NCBI RefSeq assembly: GCF_003635165.1
Contig: NZ_ML058610.1
Coordinates: forward strand, 144,860 to 208,859
Length of the DNA: 64,000 nt
Direction of reading: 5' to 3'
Origin: Burkholderia sp. Nafp2/4-1b
Lineage (GTDB): Bacteria; Pseudomonadota; Gammaproteobacteria; Burkholderiales; Burkholderiaceae
The translations under genes and the position numbers were made by a program. Shown here piece by piece: positions 29,808-43,089 of the stretch (positions are counted from its first letter, which is position 1; each line of letters begins with the position of its first letter). The notes below the pieces were generated by a model. The model did no database searches and was not told the origin of the DNA. It saw nothing but the letters and a program-made list of their open reading frames with translations.

Positions 29808-30980
29808 TCAGCCCGGCATTGCAGGTTCGACGCGACGCGGCGCATAGGTTTCCCAGCCGCTGCATCCGGGGCACTGCCAGTAGAAGAGCCGTGCCCGGAA
29901 ACCGCAATTCTGGCACGTATAGCGTGGCAGATTTTTGGTGCGCTGCTTGATCAGCGCACGCATCATTTCAAGTTCCTTACGGCGCGGCTCGTCGGCCGCC
30001 GCGATCTGCGCATCGAGCAGGTGCAGCATGCCGGACAAGTTCGGCGACTTTTCCATCTGCGTACGCGCGAGCGTATGCGCCGCGTCGTGGCCGCGCAAGC
30101 CTGCGATATGCTGATAGGCGATATCGAGCAGGTCGTTCGACGGGTAGCGCTCGACGTAGCCCATCAGCAGCTCGGCCCCCTCGACTGCCTTGCCGAGCGC
30201 GACGTGCGCCTTCATCAGCTTGTCGGCGACGAGCGGCAGGTAGGCGGGATTCTGCGCTTCGACACGCTTCCAGTGCTCGATCGCGGCTGCAGGGTTACCT
30301 GCCGCCTCCGCGGCATCGCCGGACAGGATCGTCGCGCGCACGTTCTGCGGATTCGCAACGAGCGCGAGCTTCAACTGTTCGGCCGCGGCCCCGGCGTCCT
30401 TGCGCTGCAGCGCGTCTTGCGCGAGTTCGCAGTGGAACTGCGCGATTTCGGTGCCGAGCGGCTTGTCGCTCATCGATTCGATGCGCTTCGCGGTATCGAT
30501 CGACTTGTTCCAGTCCTTCTCGATCTCGTAGATCGTCAGCAGCGCGCGCTGCGCGCCCAGCGCGTAGTCGCCGTCGGCGAGTCGATGGAACGATTCCTCG
30601 GCACGATCAAGCAGGCCGGCCTTCAGGAAGTCCTGGCCGAGTTCGAACAGCGCATGGTCGCGTTCGTTGACCGGCAGGTCCGTGCGGCTCAGCAGGTTCT
30701 GGTGCACGCGGATCGCGCGGTCCGTTTCACCGCGGCGGCGAAACAGGTTGCCCAGCGCGAAGTGCAGCTCGACCGTCTCGGGGTCGAGCTTCGCGACCTC
30801 GATGAACGCGTCGATCGCCTTGTCCGGTTGTTCGTTCAACAGAAAGTTCAGGCCGCGGAAATACGATCGCGGCAGGTTGGCGCTCTCCGACAGGAGATTC
30901 TTCAGGTCATAGCGTGACGCCGCCCAGCCGAGCGCAAACGCCACCGGAATCGCGAGCAACCACCAGAAATCCAGATCCAT
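29808..30980 (-). CDS. lapB: lipopolysaccharide assembly protein B
   Basis: 390 residues from MDLDFWWLLAIPVAFALG. One N-terminal membrane helix (about 4-20), then nine or so TPR-like repeats, and a C-terminal rubredoxin-type zinc domain (CQNCGFRARLFYWQCPGC). In E. coli LapB (YciM) controls FtsH breakdown of LpxC and so LPS amount. The start at 30980 is confirmed by agreement with the family N-terminus. It follows lapA by 53 bases. Confidence 0.95.
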   Translation of the reverse strand: MDLDFWWLLAIPVAFALGWAASRYDLKNLLSESANLPRSYFRGLNFLLNEQPDKAIDAFIEVAKLDPETVELHFALGNLFRRRGETDRAIRVHQNLLSRTDLPVNERDHALFELGQDFLKAGLLDRAEESFHRLADGDYALGAQRALLTIYEIEKDWNKSIDTAKRIESMSDKPLGTEIAQFHCELAQDALQRKDAGAAAEQLKLALVANPQNVRATILSGDAAEAAGNPAAAIEHWKRVEAQNPAYLPLVADKLMKAHVALGKAVEGAELLMGYVERYPSNDLLDIAYQHIAGLRGHDAAHTLARTQMEKSPNLSGMLHLLDAQIAAADEPRRKELEMMRALIKQRTKNLPRYTCQNCGFRARLFYWQCPGCSGWETYAPRRVEPAMPG

Positions 30981-31033
30981 GCGAAATATCGAAGCAGAGA
31001 CGAAAACCGCGCGAGGATCGCGCGGCGTCCGTG

Positions 31034-31327
31034 TTAAATGACGGGCGGCATCGGCGGCTGGTCGACGACGACCGGAGTTTCGCGCGCCGCGCGCAGATCG
31101 CGCTTGATGCGGCCGTTCTCGAGGCGCAGGCGGAAGATCGCCGGCAGCGCGGACAGCAGGCCGGCCAGCAACCCCACGACGAAGAACGCGAGACCGATCA
31201 GGATCAGCGGCGCTTGCCATTCATAGCCGGCAAGGAAATTCAGCGTCGCGGTTTGCGTATTGGCCAGTGCGAGCACCAGCAGCAGCACGAACACCAATAC
31301 CCGGATCAGCCAGACGATAAACTTCAT
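31034..31327 (-). CDS. lapA: lipopolysaccharide assembly protein A
   Basis: 97 residues with two membrane helices (about 4-22 and 40-64) and a charged cytoplasmic tail ending in a proline-rich PPMPPVI. The family motif is NTQTATLNFL in the loop between helices. Works next to LapB. A terminator separates it from ihfB upstream, so lapA-lapB-ugd-hldA-hldD may begin at its own promoter. Confidence 0.92.
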   Translation of the reverse strand: MKFIVWLIRVLVFVLLLVLALANTQTATLNFLAGYEWQAPLILIGLAFFVVGLLAGLLSALPAIFRLRLENGRIKRDLRAARETPVVVDQPPMPPVI

Positions 31328-31464
31328 GTAGCCCTCTCTTTGTTGAGGTTTGCCGTGACGCGCGACTCCCCTTCGCGGCGCCGAATCGACCCGTATTGTA
31401 AAGGAAGCGTTTCCGCGTCACCGCACATCATTCGGGTGTGCGGGGCCGCCCAGTCGCCTGAAAT

Positions 31465-31494
31465 GAAAAAAGCGCCCGCAAGGGGCGCTTTTTC
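31465..31494. terminator. ihfB terminator
   Basis: Arms AAGCGCCC (31470-31477) and GGGCGCTT (31483-31490) with a 5-base loop; T runs on both strands. On the minus strand it ends the rpsA-ihfB transcript before lapA. Confidence 0.85.
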
Positions 31495-31536
31495 TTCAGC
31501 CTTCGCCGGACGGATTCCGGGCAAACCGAACGACGT

Positions 31537-31860
31537 TCAACGCTCGTCGTCCGGATCATCAGCTTTCAGCGGCTCGCCGGCGCGGCCGTCGACGCGTTCG
31601 CGCAATTCCTTGCCGGGCTTGAAGTGAGGCACGAACTTCTCGGGCACCTGCACTTTCTCCCCCGACTTCGGGTTGCGTCCGACGCGCGCCGGGCGACGGT
31701 TGAGGCCGAAGCTGCCGAAACCCCGAATTTCAATGCGATGCCCTTTCGCGAGAGCGTCGGACATCGCATCGAGCATCGTTTTCACCGCGAAATCCGCATC
31801 CTTGAGGACAAGTTGCGGAAATCGCAGTGCCAGCTGCGCGACCAACTCGGATTTGGTCAT
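31537..31860 (-). CDS. ihfB: integration host factor beta subunit
   Basis: 107 residues. DNA-bending histone-like protein acting with IhfA. The DNABII signature is [29 protein letters not shown] at about residues 41-69, with the proline in the arm (RPARVGRNP). It is about 12 residues longer than E. coli IHF-beta, with an acidic/basic tail ([12 protein letters not shown]). It follows rpsA by 22 bases, the same order as in E. coli. Confidence 0.96.
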   Translation of the reverse strand: MTKSELVAQLALRFPQLVLKDADFAVKTMLDAMSDALAKGHRIEIRGFGSFGLNRRPARVGRNPKSGEKVQVPEKFVPHFKPGKELRERVDGRAGEPLKADDPDDER

Positions 31861-31882
31861 ACTTCAGCAGACCTCGTGAGGC

Positions 31883-33595
31883 TTACTGGTTCTGGCCGTC
31901 GAGCTTCGCCTTCAGCAGCGCGCCGAGGTTGGTCGTACCGGTCGCAGCAGCGCTCGAGTCCGACTGCAGGCCGCGGATTGCTTCCTGTTGTTCAGCCGAA
32001 TCCTTCGCCTTGATCGACAGGTTGATGCCACGCGACTTGCGATCGATGTTGATCACCATCGCGTTGACCTTGTCGCCTTCCTTCAGCACGTTGCGTGCAT
32101 CTTCGACGCGATCCTGTGCGATTTCCGATGCGCGCAGGTAGCCTTCGATGTCGCCGTTCAGCGTGATGACAGCGCCCTTCGCATCGACCGACTTCACGAC
32201 GCCGTCGACGATCGAACCCTTGTCGTTCATTGCAACGTAGTTGCTGAACGGGTCGCCTTCGAGTTGCTTGATGCCGAGCGAAATACGCTCCTTCTCGACG
32301 TCGATACCGAGCACGATCGCTTCGACTTCGTCGCCCTTCTTGTACTTGCGAACGGCTTCTTCGCCGGCTTCGCTCCACGACAGGTCCGACAGGTGGACCA
32401 GGCCGTCGATGCCGCCCGGCAGACCGATGAACACGCCGAAGTCGGTGATCGACTTGATTGCGCCCGTGATCTTGTCGCCCTTCTTGAAGTTGCGGCTGAA
32501 GTCATCCCACGGATTCGGCTTGCACTGCTTCATGCCGAGGCTGATACGACGACGGTCTTCGTCGATCTCGAGGACCATGACTTCGACTTCGTCGCCCAGC
32601 TGGACAACCTTCGACGGAGCAACGTTCTTGTTGGTCCAGTCCATTTCCGACACGTGAACCAGGCCTTCGATGCCCGATTCCACTTCGACGAATGCGCCGT
32701 AGTCGGTGATGTTCGTGACCTTGCCGAACAGGCGCGTGCCCGACGGGTAACGGCGCGAGATGCCTTCCCACGGATCGTCGCCCAGTTGCTTGATGCCCAG
32801 CGAGACGCGGTTCTTCTCTTGGTCGAACTTGAGGATCTTCGCGGTGACTTCCTGGCCAACCGACAGAACTTCGCTCGGGTGACGCACGCGACGCCATGCG
32901 ATGTCGGTGATGTGCAGCAGGCCGTCGATGCCGCCGAGGTCGACGAATGCGCCGTAGTCGGTGATGTTCTTGACCACGCCGTTGACGATCGCGCCTTCCT
33001 TCAGCGTCTCGAGCAGCTTCGCGCGCTCTTCGCCTTGCGTTGCCTCGATCACTGCACGACGCGACAGCACGACGTTGTTACGCTTGCGATCGAGCTTGAT
33101 CACGCGGAACTCGAGCGTCTTGCCTTCGTACGGGGTCGTGTCCTTGACCGGACGCGTGTCGACCAGCGAACCCGGCAGGAACGCGCGGATGCCGTTGACC
33201 ATCACGGTCATGCCGCCCTTCACCTTGCCGGTGATCGTGCCGGTGACGAGTTCGTTGTTGTCGAGGGCCTTTTCCAGCGACAGCCACGATGCAAGGCGCT
33301 TCGCCTTGTCGCGCGACAGGATCGTGTCGCCGTAGCCGTTTTCGAGTGCGTCGATCGCGACGGACACGAAATCGCCCGACTGCACCTCAACCTCGCCCTG
33401 ATCGTTCAGGAATTCCTCGATCGGAATGTAAGCCTCGGACTTCAGGCCTGCATTGACGACCACGAAGTTGTGGTCGACGCGCACGACTTCGGCGGAAATC
33501 ACTTCGCCGGCGCGCATGTCTTGACGGGTCAGCGACTCTTCGAACAGAGCCGCAAAGGATTCGGTATTCGGGGTGGAGGTTTGCAGGTCGGACAT
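31883..33595 (-). CDS. rpsA: 30S ribosomal protein S1
   Basis: 570 residues from [21 protein letters not shown]. Six S1 RNA-binding domains can be followed, spaced by about 85-90 residues, each with a [17 protein letters not shown] core (for example [23 protein letters not shown]). S1 delivers mRNA to the 30S subunit. Length is close to the usual 557 of E. coli. The ORF extends upstream, but the ATG at 33595 is the conserved start. A 144-base leader separates it from cmk and may be an autoregulatory site, as in E. coli. Confidence 0.97.
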   Translation of the reverse strand: MSDLQTSTPNTESFAALFEESLTRQDMRAGEVISAEVVRVDHNFVVVNAGLKSEAYIPIEEFLNDQGEVEVQSGDFVSVAIDALENGYGDTILSRDKAKRLASWLSLEKALDNNELVTGTITGKVKGGMTVMVNGIRAFLPGSLVDTRPVKDTTPYEGKTLEFRVIKLDRKRNNVVLSRRAVIEATQGEERAKLLETLKEGAIVNGVVKNITDYGAFVDLGGIDGLLHITDIAWRRVRHPSEVLSVGQEVTAKILKFDQEKNRVSLGIKQLGDDPWEGISRRYPSGTRLFGKVTNITDYGAFVEVESGIEGLVHVSEMDWTNKNVAPSKVVQLGDEVEVMVLEIDEDRRRISLGMKQCKPNPWDDFSRNFKKGDKITGAIKSITDFGVFIGLPGGIDGLVHLSDLSWSEAGEEAVRKYKKGDEVEAIVLGIDVEKERISLGIKQLEGDPFSNYVAMNDKGSIVDGVVKSVDAKGAVITLNGDIEGYLRASEIAQDRVEDARNVLKEGDKVNAMVINIDRKSRGINLSIKAKDSAEQQEAIRGLQSDSSAAATGTTNLGALLKAKLDGQNQ

Positions 33596-33739
33596 AAAAA
33601 TCTGATTGTGCATGGATCGCTGTGCCACGCCGGCCGGAATGGCAGGCTGAAAGAGCCAGATCGACGCCATACGGGGTTAAGGGTTCGAAACACGCTCCGC
33701 ACGCACCTGCGCGCGAAGCACCTACTGCTGCCCGCCTTC

Positions 33740-34426
33740 TCAGGCCGGCTGACCGAGCGCTCGGTACCACTGGAGCACCTGGTCGACGGCTTCATCGACC
33801 GAAAGCGCCGACGTATCGAGCAGCTGGGCATCTGCCGCGGGCTTCAGCGGCGCGGCTGCGCGATTGCTGTCGCGCGCGTCACGTTCACGAAGATCCCGGA
33901 GCAAGTCATCTATATTAGCAGAAAAACCTTTTTGCATCAATTGCTTATGCCGTCTGGTCGCGCGCGCCTCGGCGCTGGCCGTCAGGAACACCTTCAGCAC
34001 GGCATCCGGGAAGATCACGGTGCCCATGTCGCGCCCGTCGGCGACGAGGCCCGGCGTCTTGCGGAACGCGCGCTGGCGCGCGACCAGCGCGGCACGCACC
34101 GGCCCGTGCACGGCGATCGCCGACGCGCGGTTGCCGACCGCTTCGGCGCGGATGTCGTTCGACACGTCGACGCCGTCGAGCTGCGCGCAGCCCTCGCGGA
34201 ACGTGATGTGAAGATCGTCGATCAGCTTCACGAGCGCGTCGATGTCCTCCGCCGCGATGCCGTAGCGCACGCTCGCGAGCGCGGCCAGACGGTACAGCGC
34301 ACCGCTGTCGAGCAGGTGGAAGCCGAGATGCGCGGCGACGAGCGCGGCGACGGTCCCCTTGCCGGAAGCAGTCGGGCCGTCGATCGTGATGACGGGGGTC
34401 GGGTGAAAGGGTCGGGTCGATTTCAT
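33740..34426 (-). CDS. cmk: cytidylate kinase
   Basis: 228 residues from [25 protein letters not shown]. Phosphorylates CMP and dCMP. The P-loop is GPTASGKGT (residues 17-25), followed by LDSGALYR and [14 protein letters not shown] with the lid [12 protein letters not shown]. It lies 13 bases after aroA and before rpsA, a layout common to many proteobacteria. Confidence 0.96.
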   Translation of the reverse strand: MKSTRPFHPTPVITIDGPTASGKGTVAALVAAHLGFHLLDSGALYRLAALASVRYGIAAEDIDALVKLIDDLHITFREGCAQLDGVDVSNDIRAEAVGNRASAIAVHGPVRAALVARQRAFRKTPGLVADGRDMGTVIFPDAVLKVFLTASAEARATRRHKQLMQKGFSANIDDLLRDLRERDARDSNRAAAPLKPAADAQLLDTSALSVDEAVDQVLQWYRALGQPA

Positions 34427-34439
34427 CGGGTCAGTCGGG

Positions 34440-35744
34440 TCAGGCCTTGGCGAGCGCGGCGAAGCGGTCGAAATAGTCGGGGAACGTCTTGCCGACGCAC
34501 TTCGGGTCGTTGATCCGCACGGGCACGCCGCCCAGGCTGACGAGCGAGAAGCACATCGCCATCCGGTGATCGTCATACGTATCGATCGCGGCGTTCGGCG
34601 TGAGCCGTTGCGGCGGCGTGACGACCAGATAGTCGGGGCCTTCCTCGACGATCGCACCGACCTTGCGCAGCTCGGTCGCCATCGCGGCGATTCGGTCGGT
34701 TTCCTTCACTCGCCAGCTCGCGATGTTGCGCAGCGTGCTCGTGCCGCTCGCGAACAGCGCCGCGACCGCAATGGTCATCGCTGCGTCGGGAATCAGGTTG
34801 AAGTCCATGTCGACCGGTTCGAGCTTGCCGTGGTCGTGGCCGATGCCGCGCACCTCGATCCAGTCGTCGCCCATCGACACGTTCGCGCCCATCTGCATCA
34901 GCGCGTTCGCGAAACCGACGTCGCCCTGGATGCTCGCTCGCCCCACGCCCTCGACGCGCAGCGGGCCGCCGCCGAGCGCGCCGGCCGCGAGGAAGTACGA
35001 CGCCGACGACGCATCGCCCTCGACCATGATGCGTCCCGGCGAACGGTAGCGGACCCTGGCCGGCACGACGAAGCGCTGCCAGCCGTCGCGCTCGACGGTC
35101 ACGCCGAAGCGCTCCATCAACCGGATCGTGATGTCGATGTACGGTTTCGAGATCAGCTCGCCGTCGACTTCGACGACGATCCTGCCATCCTTCGCCTTCA
35201 CGAGCGGCAGCGTCATCAGCAGCGCGGTGAGGAACTGGCTCGACACGTCGCCGCGCACGCGGATCGGCGCATCGACCGTGATCGCCGCCGGCTTGATCCG
35301 CAGCGGCGGAAAGCCGTCGTTTTGCTCGTAGTCGATCTGTGCGCCGATCTGCCGCAGGCCGTCGACGAGGTCGCCGATCGGCCGCTCGTGCATGCGCGGC
35401 ACGCCATGCACGCGATAGTCGCCGCCGTTGACCGCGAGCGCCGCAGTCAGCGGCCGCACCGCGGTGCCCGCATTGCCGAGGAACAGATCGGCGGTCTTCG
35501 CGGTGAACGCGCCGCGCGTGCCGGTGACGACACAGGTGTCGCCGTCGCGCGCGAGCTTCACGCCGAGCTTGCCGAGCGCATCGAGCATCACCCGCGTGTC
35601 GTCGGAATCGAGCAGGTTGGTGATCGTCGTTTCGCCTTCGGCGAGCGCCGCGAGCAGCAGCACGCGGTTCGAGATGCTCTTCGAGCCGGGCAGACGCACG
35701 GTGCCCGACGCACTGGAATACGGGCCGAGATCGAGATAGTCCAT
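34440..35744 (-). CDS. aroA: 3-phosphoshikimate 1-carboxyvinyltransferase (EPSP synthase)
   Basis: 434 residues from [27 protein letters not shown]. Sixth step of the shikimate pathway. Conserved parts: [20 protein letters not shown] (18-37), [16 protein letters not shown], and [20 protein letters not shown] near the C-terminus. The GNAGTAVRP motif carries Gly and Pro in the class I arrangement, so it should be glyphosate-sensitive. It follows tyrA by 20 bases. Confidence 0.96.
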   Translation of the reverse strand: MDYLDLGPYSSASGTVRLPGSKSISNRVLLLAALAEGETTITNLLDSDDTRVMLDALGKLGVKLARDGDTCVVTGTRGAFTAKTADLFLGNAGTAVRPLTAALAVNGGDYRVHGVPRMHERPIGDLVDGLRQIGAQIDYEQNDGFPPLRIKPAAITVDAPIRVRGDVSSQFLTALLMTLPLVKAKDGRIVVEVDGELISKPYIDITIRLMERFGVTVERDGWQRFVVPARVRYRSPGRIMVEGDASSASYFLAAGALGGGPLRVEGVGRASIQGDVGFANALMQMGANVSMGDDWIEVRGIGHDHGKLEPVDMDFNLIPDAAMTIAVAALFASGTSTLRNIASWRVKETDRIAAMATELRKVGAIVEEGPDYLVVTPPQRLTPNAAIDTYDDHRMAMCFSLVSLGGVPVRINDPKCVGKTFPDYFDRFAALAKA

Positions 35745-35764
35745 GGGAATCGTCCTGTTTCCTG

Positions 35765-36691
35765 TTATTTCTTGACCGGTTCGGCAGCGGGCTGCGCGCC
35801 GCGCTCCTGCCATGCCTTGCGTGCGGCACGCGAGCGCGTGAACACGGCTTCGAGCGCCGCGCCGTCGCCGGCGTCGATCGCGTCACGCAGCCGGGCGAGC
35901 ACGCGCGTATAGCCGTCGAGTTCGTCGAGCAGCGCCGCGCGATTCGCGACGCATACGTCGCGCCACATTTCCGGGCTCGACGCGGCGATCCGCGTGAAGT
36001 CGCGGAAGCCGCCCGCCGCGTACGAGAATTTCAGTTCGGCATCGGCGTCGCCGAGGATCTGTTCGACGAGCGCGAACGACAGCAGGTGCGGCAGATGACT
36101 GATCGACGCGAACACGCGATCGTGCTGAGCCGTGCTCATCGTGCGCACGTCGGCGCCGGTCGCCCGCCACATCGCGTCGATCCGCGCGACCGCATCGGGC
36201 GCGTTCTCCGGCAGCGGGCACAGCACGACGTTGCGGCCGACGTAGAGATCCGGCAGCGCAGCCTCGACGCCGCTCGACTCGCGCCCGGCGATCGGGTGCC
36301 CCGGCACGAACTGCGCAATCCGCGCACCGAGCGCGTCGCGCGCGGCCGCGACGACGTCGGACTTGGTGCTGCCCGCATCCGTGACGATCGTGGCGGCGTC
36401 GAGCCACGGCGCGATGCGCGAAAGCAGCGGGCCCGTCTGCGCGACGGGCGCGGCCAGCAGCACCAGATCGGCGCCGGCCAGCGCGTCGCGCAGTTGCGCA
36501 TCGTCGTCGAGGGCCGCCGCGCGATCGATCACGCCGAGCGCGAGCGCGCGTTCGACCGACGCACGCGAACGACCGACGCCGACGACTTCGCCCGCACCGC
36601 CCGGCGCGCGCTCGCGCAACGCGCGCGCCAGCGATCCGCCGATCAGGCCGACACCGAAGATGACCAGTTTGTTGAATGCAAAGCCTGACAC
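35765..36691 (-). CDS. tyrA: prephenate dehydrogenase
   Basis: 308 residues from the GTG at 36691 (read as [25 protein letters not shown]); an ATG at 36754 gives a 329-residue form with 21 extra residues that do not look like the family. It makes 4-hydroxyphenylpyruvate on the route to tyrosine. NAD motif [10 protein letters not shown], then [30 protein letters not shown] and [12 protein letters not shown]. It is 186 bases from the pheA stop, larger than other gaps in this cluster. Confidence 0.9.
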   Translation of the reverse strand: MSGFAFNKLVIFGVGLIGGSLARALRERAPGGAGEVVGVGRSRASVERALALGVIDRAAALDDDAQLRDALAGADLVLLAAPVAQTGPLLSRIAPWLDAATIVTDAGSTKSDVVAAARDALGARIAQFVPGHPIAGRESSGVEAALPDLYVGRNVVLCPLPENAPDAVARIDAMWRATGADVRTMSTAQHDRVFASISHLPHLLSFALVEQILGDADAELKFSYAAGGFRDFTRIAASSPEMWRDVCVANRAALLDELDGYTRVLARLRDAIDAGDGAALEAVFTRSRAARKAWQERGAQPAAEPVKK

Positions 36692-36877
36692 GACAAGAGC
36701 CAAGTGACGCACGCGGAACGATGCCCCGCGCACGGAAGTCCAGATTCCGGGCAACGGACCGCACCCGGCGCGAACTGCACCGGATACCGCCCGAACCCGC
36801 CTTCGGCAGTGCCGCCCGGCCTGCCCTGCCCGCTTCGCCGCGCCGCCTGCGCGAGGCAGGCGACGGGCCGCTGCGCA

Positions 36878-37960
36878 TCAGCGCGCGCGCGGATACGAAC
36901 CGAGTATCTTCAGGAACGCGGCCTTCTGGCCGAGCTCCGCGAGCGCGGCAGCCACGGCCGCCTCGTCCCGGTGCCCTTCGATGTCGATGTAGAAGTAATA
37001 CTCCCACGTGCCGACACGCGCCGGGCGCGATTCGAAACGCGTCATCGACACACCGTGCCGTGCGAGCGGTTCGAGCAGCTTGAACACGGCGCCCGGCTCG
37101 TTCTTCACCGACACGATCAGCGACGTCTGGTCGTGACCGGTCTGCCCGGCCGGGTGCTTGCCGATGATCACGAAGCGCGTGCGGTTGTGCGGATCGTCCT
37201 GGATCAGCGAGAACGCGATCTGCAGCCCGTAGTGCGCGGCCGCGCGGTCGCCGGCGATCGCCGCGACGCTCGGGTCGGCCGCGGCGAGACGCGCCGCCTC
37301 GGCATTGCTCGCCACCGCTTGCCGCTCGAGCTGCGGCGCGTTCGCGGCGAGCCACTGCTGGCATTGCGCGAGCGCCTGCGCATGCGCGCAGACGCGCGTC
37401 ACGCCGTCGAGCGTACCGCTCTGCGTGAGCAGGTTGTGATGGATCGGCAGCGCGAGCTCACCGCTGATCAGCAGTTGCGTCTGCAGCAGCAGGTCGAGCG
37501 TGCGCGAGACCGCGCCTTCGGTCGAATTCTCGACCGGCGCGATCCCGAATGCGGACGCGCCTGCCTCGACCGAGCGGAACACTTCGTCGATCGACGGGCA
37601 CGGCAGCCCTTCGATCGACTGCCCGAAATACTCGAACATCGCCTGTTCGCTGTACGTGCCGACCGGCCCGAGGAACGCGACGTGGATCGTCTGCTCGAGC
37701 GCGCGGCTCGCGGCCATGATCTCGCGCCAGATGGCGCTGATGTGCTCGCCCGCGAGCGGCCCCGCGCTCATGTCCTGCAGGCGCGCGATCACCTGCAGCT
37801 CGCGCTCCGGCCGGAACACCGGCGCGTTGAAATGCTTCTTGACCTCGCCCACCTCGAGCGCCACCGCGGCGCGCTGGTTGAGGAGCGCGATCAGCTGCGC
37901 GTCGATCGCATCGATGCGATCGCGCAGCGGTTTCAGGCGGGAATTGAGTTCGTCGTCCAT
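36878..37960 (-). CDS. pheA: chorismate mutase/prephenate dehydratase (P-protein)
   Basis: 360 residues. A chorismate mutase domain (about 1-90: LKPLRDRIDAIDAQLIALLNQRAAVALEVGEVK), a prephenate dehydratase domain (about 100-280: VAFLGPVGTYSEQAM, then TEGAVSRTLDLLL) and a C-terminal ACT domain with GALFKLLEPLARHGVSMTRFESRP-like sequence that senses phenylalanine. It follows serC by 33 bases. The bifunctional form suits phenylalanine feedback control. Confidence 0.96.
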   Translation of the reverse strand: MDDELNSRLKPLRDRIDAIDAQLIALLNQRAAVALEVGEVKKHFNAPVFRPERELQVIARLQDMSAGPLAGEHISAIWREIMAASRALEQTIHVAFLGPVGTYSEQAMFEYFGQSIEGLPCPSIDEVFRSVEAGASAFGIAPVENSTEGAVSRTLDLLLQTQLLISGELALPIHHNLLTQSGTLDGVTRVCAHAQALAQCQQWLAANAPQLERQAVASNAEAARLAAADPSVAAIAGDRAAAHYGLQIAFSLIQDDPHNRTRFVIIGKHPAGQTGHDQTSLIVSVKNEPGAVFKLLEPLARHGVSMTRFESRPARVGTWEYYFYIDIEGHRDEAAVAAALAELGQKAAFLKILGSYPRAR

Positions 37961-37993
37961 GCGTTTTGCCGTGCTGTTTGAACAGCGCCGCGC

Positions 37994-39076
37994 TCAGGCG
38001 CCGCGCTGCTCGAAGTCCTTCATGTACTCGACGAGCGCTTTCACGCCCTCGAGCGGCACCGCGTTGTAGATCGACGCCCGCATGCCGCCGACGGACTTGT
38101 GGCCCTTCAGCTGCAGCAGCCCGCGCGCCTTAGCGCCGGCAAGGAAGTCTTCATTGCGCGTTTCGTCGGCCAGGAAAAACGGCACGTTCATGCGCGAACG
38201 CACCGCCGGCTCGACCTTGTTCAGATAGAAGCCGCTCGCATCGATCGTGTCGTAGAGCAGCTTCGCCTTTTCGATATTGCGCGCCTCGATCGCTGCGAGG
38301 CCGCCCTGCCGCTTCAGCCACTGGAACACGAGGCCCGCGATGTAGATCGCATAGGTGGGCGGCGTGTTGTACAGCGAGTTGTTCGCGGCAACCGTCTTCC
38401 ATTCGAAGGCGGACGGGCAGATCGACTGCGCGCGATCGAGCAGATCCTCGCGCACGATCACGACCGTCACGCCGGCCATCCCGATGTTCTTCTGCGCGCC
38501 GCCGAACAGCACGCCGTACTTCGCGACGTCCATCGGGCGCGACAGGATGTGCGACGAGACATCGGCAACGAGCGGGATGTCGCCGAGGTCGGGGATCTCG
38601 AACGTCTCGACGCCGTCGATCGTCTCGTTCGTGCACAGATGCACGTAGGCCGGGTCGTCCGACAGCTGCCATTCGTCGCGGGCGGGCGCGCGCGTGAAAC
38701 CGTCGGCCGTCTTGCCCGAGGCGGCCAGGCGCGGCGTGCCGTATTTCTTCGCTTCGTTGAACGACTTCTGCGACCACGAACCCGTCACGACGAAGTCGGC
38801 GGTCTCGCGCGAACCGAGCAGGTTCATCGGCACGATCGCGTTTTCGGCAATGCCGCCGCCCTGCAGGAACAGGATTCGGTGGCTGGCCGGCACGTCGAGC
38901 AGCTCGCGCAGGTCGGCCAGCGCCGCCTCGTGGATCGACATGAATTCCTTGCCGCGATGGCTCATCTCCATCACGCTCATGCCGCTGCCGTGCCAGTCGA
39001 GCATTTCGTCGGCGGCCTGCCGCAGCACTTCCTCGGGGAGCGCCGCAGGGCCGGCGGAGAAATTAAAGACGCGCAT
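37994..39076 (-). CDS. serC: phosphoserine aminotransferase
   Basis: 360 residues from [20 protein letters not shown]. Transaminates 3-phosphohydroxypyruvate to phosphoserine and works in pyridoxine synthesis. PLP-binding lysine is Lys196 ([11 protein letters not shown]). Other family parts are [14 protein letters not shown] and [17 protein letters not shown]. Heads the serC-pheA-tyrA-aroA-cmk-rpsA-ihfB run. The ATG at 39076 is used, as the upstream in-frame part is non-family. Confidence 0.96.
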   Translation of the reverse strand: MRVFNFSAGPAALPEEVLRQAADEMLDWHGSGMSVMEMSHRGKEFMSIHEAALADLRELLDVPASHRILFLQGGGIAENAIVPMNLLGSRETADFVVTGSWSQKSFNEAKKYGTPRLAASGKTADGFTRAPARDEWQLSDDPAYVHLCTNETIDGVETFEIPDLGDIPLVADVSSHILSRPMDVAKYGVLFGGAQKNIGMAGVTVVIVREDLLDRAQSICPSAFEWKTVAANNSLYNTPPTYAIYIAGLVFQWLKRQGGLAAIEARNIEKAKLLYDTIDASGFYLNKVEPAVRSRMNVPFFLADETRNEDFLAGAKARGLLQLKGHKSVGGMRASIYNAVPLEGVKALVEYMKDFEQRGA

Positions 39077-39144
39077 CGTGAAAACCTCGGGAGGGACGCG
39101 ACCGGCTTGCGACCGGCTTGCCGCCGGCAGAAAGAACCGCGCCA

Positions 39145-39186
39145 GAAAAGAAATGGCCGCTTGCGCTCGCGCGCAAACGGCCATTA
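39145..39186 (-). terminator. terminator of the DUF2059 gene
   Basis: Arms AATGGCCGCTTGCGC and GCGCAAACGGCCATT (about 39153-39186) pair with one mismatch; on the minus strand a T-rich stretch (TTTCTTTTCTG) follows. It is placed between the DUF2059 stop and serC. Confidence 0.6.
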
Positions 39187-39248
39187 TCGCACTGTCATCA
39201 GGCTCCCGCCAAACCCGGCCGAACGGCCGGGCGGCGTGCCCGGACGGC

Positions 39249-39848
39249 TTACTTGCCCGGCTTGACTGCCGCGACTTCCTTGTCAGCCTGCGCGCGCGTC
39301 GCCTGGATCGCTTGCGGCATGTACTTCTGCATCAGGCCGTTGACCACGTCGCGGCCAACCTGATCCTGAACCTGGATGAACTTGCGGCCCGTCGGGCTCT
39401 TGTAGAACGTCGTCAGATCCTTGATCTCCGACGTGCTGTAGTACTTCGCGTACGCGTCGTACTGAGCCGACATCGCGTCGTTCTGGAACTGCTGCGAGCC
39501 GAACACCTTGCCCGCGCCGTCAACCAGCTTCGGCACTGCGTTCTTTTGCAGCGTCGGCACGGCGGCTTGCTTCTGCTTGTCGTTCAGCGACTTGTTTTCC
39601 GACAGTGCGTCCGACAGGATCGCCGGCACGAGCTGCTTTGCCTGCATTTCGGCGCTGTTGCCGATAGCCGACACGAGCTTCGGCGCGTCGATCGCGTCGA
39701 GCAGATCCTTGATCGCTGCCTTCTTGTCGGCGTCGATCGGCGCAGCTGCTGCGGTTGCAGCCGGTGCGGAATTCGACAGCGCTTGCGCCATCGCGAACGT
39801 CGGCACCAGTGCAGCCAGCAGAACCAGTTGCTTGAATTGCTTTTGCAT
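39249..39848 (-). CDS. secreted DUF2059 protein
   Basis: 199 residues. The second of two adjacent ATGs (39848 rather than 39851) has the better spacing from GGGAG. A signal peptide at 1-21 ends FAMAQ. The C-terminal half (about 115-180: [29 protein letters not shown]) is the DUF2059 signature, of unknown function. It sits between gyrA and serC with its own terminator, and is periplasmic or outer-membrane-facing. Confidence 0.85.
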   Translation of the reverse strand: MQKQFKQLVLLAALVPTFAMAQALSNSAPAATAAAAPIDADKKAAIKDLLDAIDAPKLVSAIGNSAEMQAKQLVPAILSDALSENKSLNDKQKQAAVPTLQKNAVPKLVDGAGKVFGSQQFQNDAMSAQYDAYAKYYSTSEIKDLTTFYKSPTGRKFIQVQDQVGRDVVNGLMQKYMPQAIQATRAQADKEVAAVKPGK

Positions 39849-39930
39849 CATCACTCCCTTTGGAAATATGAATGGTTGCTCGCCGACCGCGGCGCCGTGC
39901 GCCCGCGGCGGCTCGAGTTTCATCCGTTTC

Positions 39931-42534
<2,604 letters not shown>

Positions 42535-42607
42535 GTATCCGTATCGTTTCGGAGCGAAGACGGCGAACGCCTTTCGCGTGGGCGCTGCATGCGCAACGCA
42601 ACGCGAG

Positions 42608-42635
42608 ATTCTAACATGCGCCAATCAGCAGCCAA
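42608..42635 (-). promoter_or_regulatory. candidate gyrA promoter
   Basis: On the minus strand TTGGCT (42635-42630), a 16-base spacer and TGTTAGAAT, an extended -10 (TAGAAT at 42613-42608). It would give a leader of about 65 bases. Confidence 0.5.
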
Positions 42636-43004
42636 TTCGCCGCCCCCTCTATATGTAAACAGCAGAAATCGCGGCCATGGCGGCGCGCCCGAAACGACCG
42701 TGATCGCGCCCCATCAGGCAGCTCCGGCGTCCGAGCAAATTTGCTTCGCGTGCACGAGAGAAGTTTCGCCCGAACGCGTAAACACCTGCGGCGTCCGCCG
42801 CAATTCCGCCGGCACGCTCTTGACAATCTCTAAAAGTTACGGCAGGCGGGTGTTGCGCATGCACCACAAAGTTGAAGCGATCTTGGGGTGGGGAGGATTT
42901 TTTTTCGTAGGAAGGGAACGATATGGCAAAATGCCAACGCACTGAAAGTTAGACGCTGCTCGAAGTCTACACAGAGCGGTGCCGCGTTTTTTGTGCCGCA
43001 CCAA

Positions 43005-43013
43005 TGTTATACT
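43005..43013 (+). promoter_or_regulatory. candidate extended -10 promoter of the ompA-like gene
   Basis: TGTTATACT (43005-43013) is a TGn-TATACT extended -10 with no clear -35. It leaves a leader of about 70 bases and a good AGGAG ribosome binding site just before the ATG at 43090. Confidence 0.5.
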
Positions 43014-43089
43014 TCGAGCAATGTATGACTTGTCACCGTCAACAGGCTCGCAGTAAACCTGCGGTAATCTCAATTTCGAGAGGAGAAAT

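Larger units (their letters stand above)
42535..43089. other. 555-base gyrA/ompA intergenic region
   Basis: No convincing gene is present; open frames here lack family signs or start codon context. It contains a gyrA promoter on the minus strand and the ompA promoter near 43005-43013. The base composition of 42820-43080 is more AT-rich than the surroundings, with a run of T at 42898-42906. Confidence 0.6.

Noticed and set aside
31988..34513. 841-codon open frame opposite rpsA and cmk
   Set aside because: Runs across two conserved minus-strand genes and has no recognisable protein content.
42820..42825. TTGACA upstream of the ompA-like gene
   Set aside because: No -10 hexamer lies 16-18 bases downstream; the extended -10 at 43005-43013 is a better candidate.
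42649..42942. 97-codon frame in the gyrA/ompA gap
   Set aside because: No ribosome binding site or family match; composition is mixed and the gap is better explained as regulatory.
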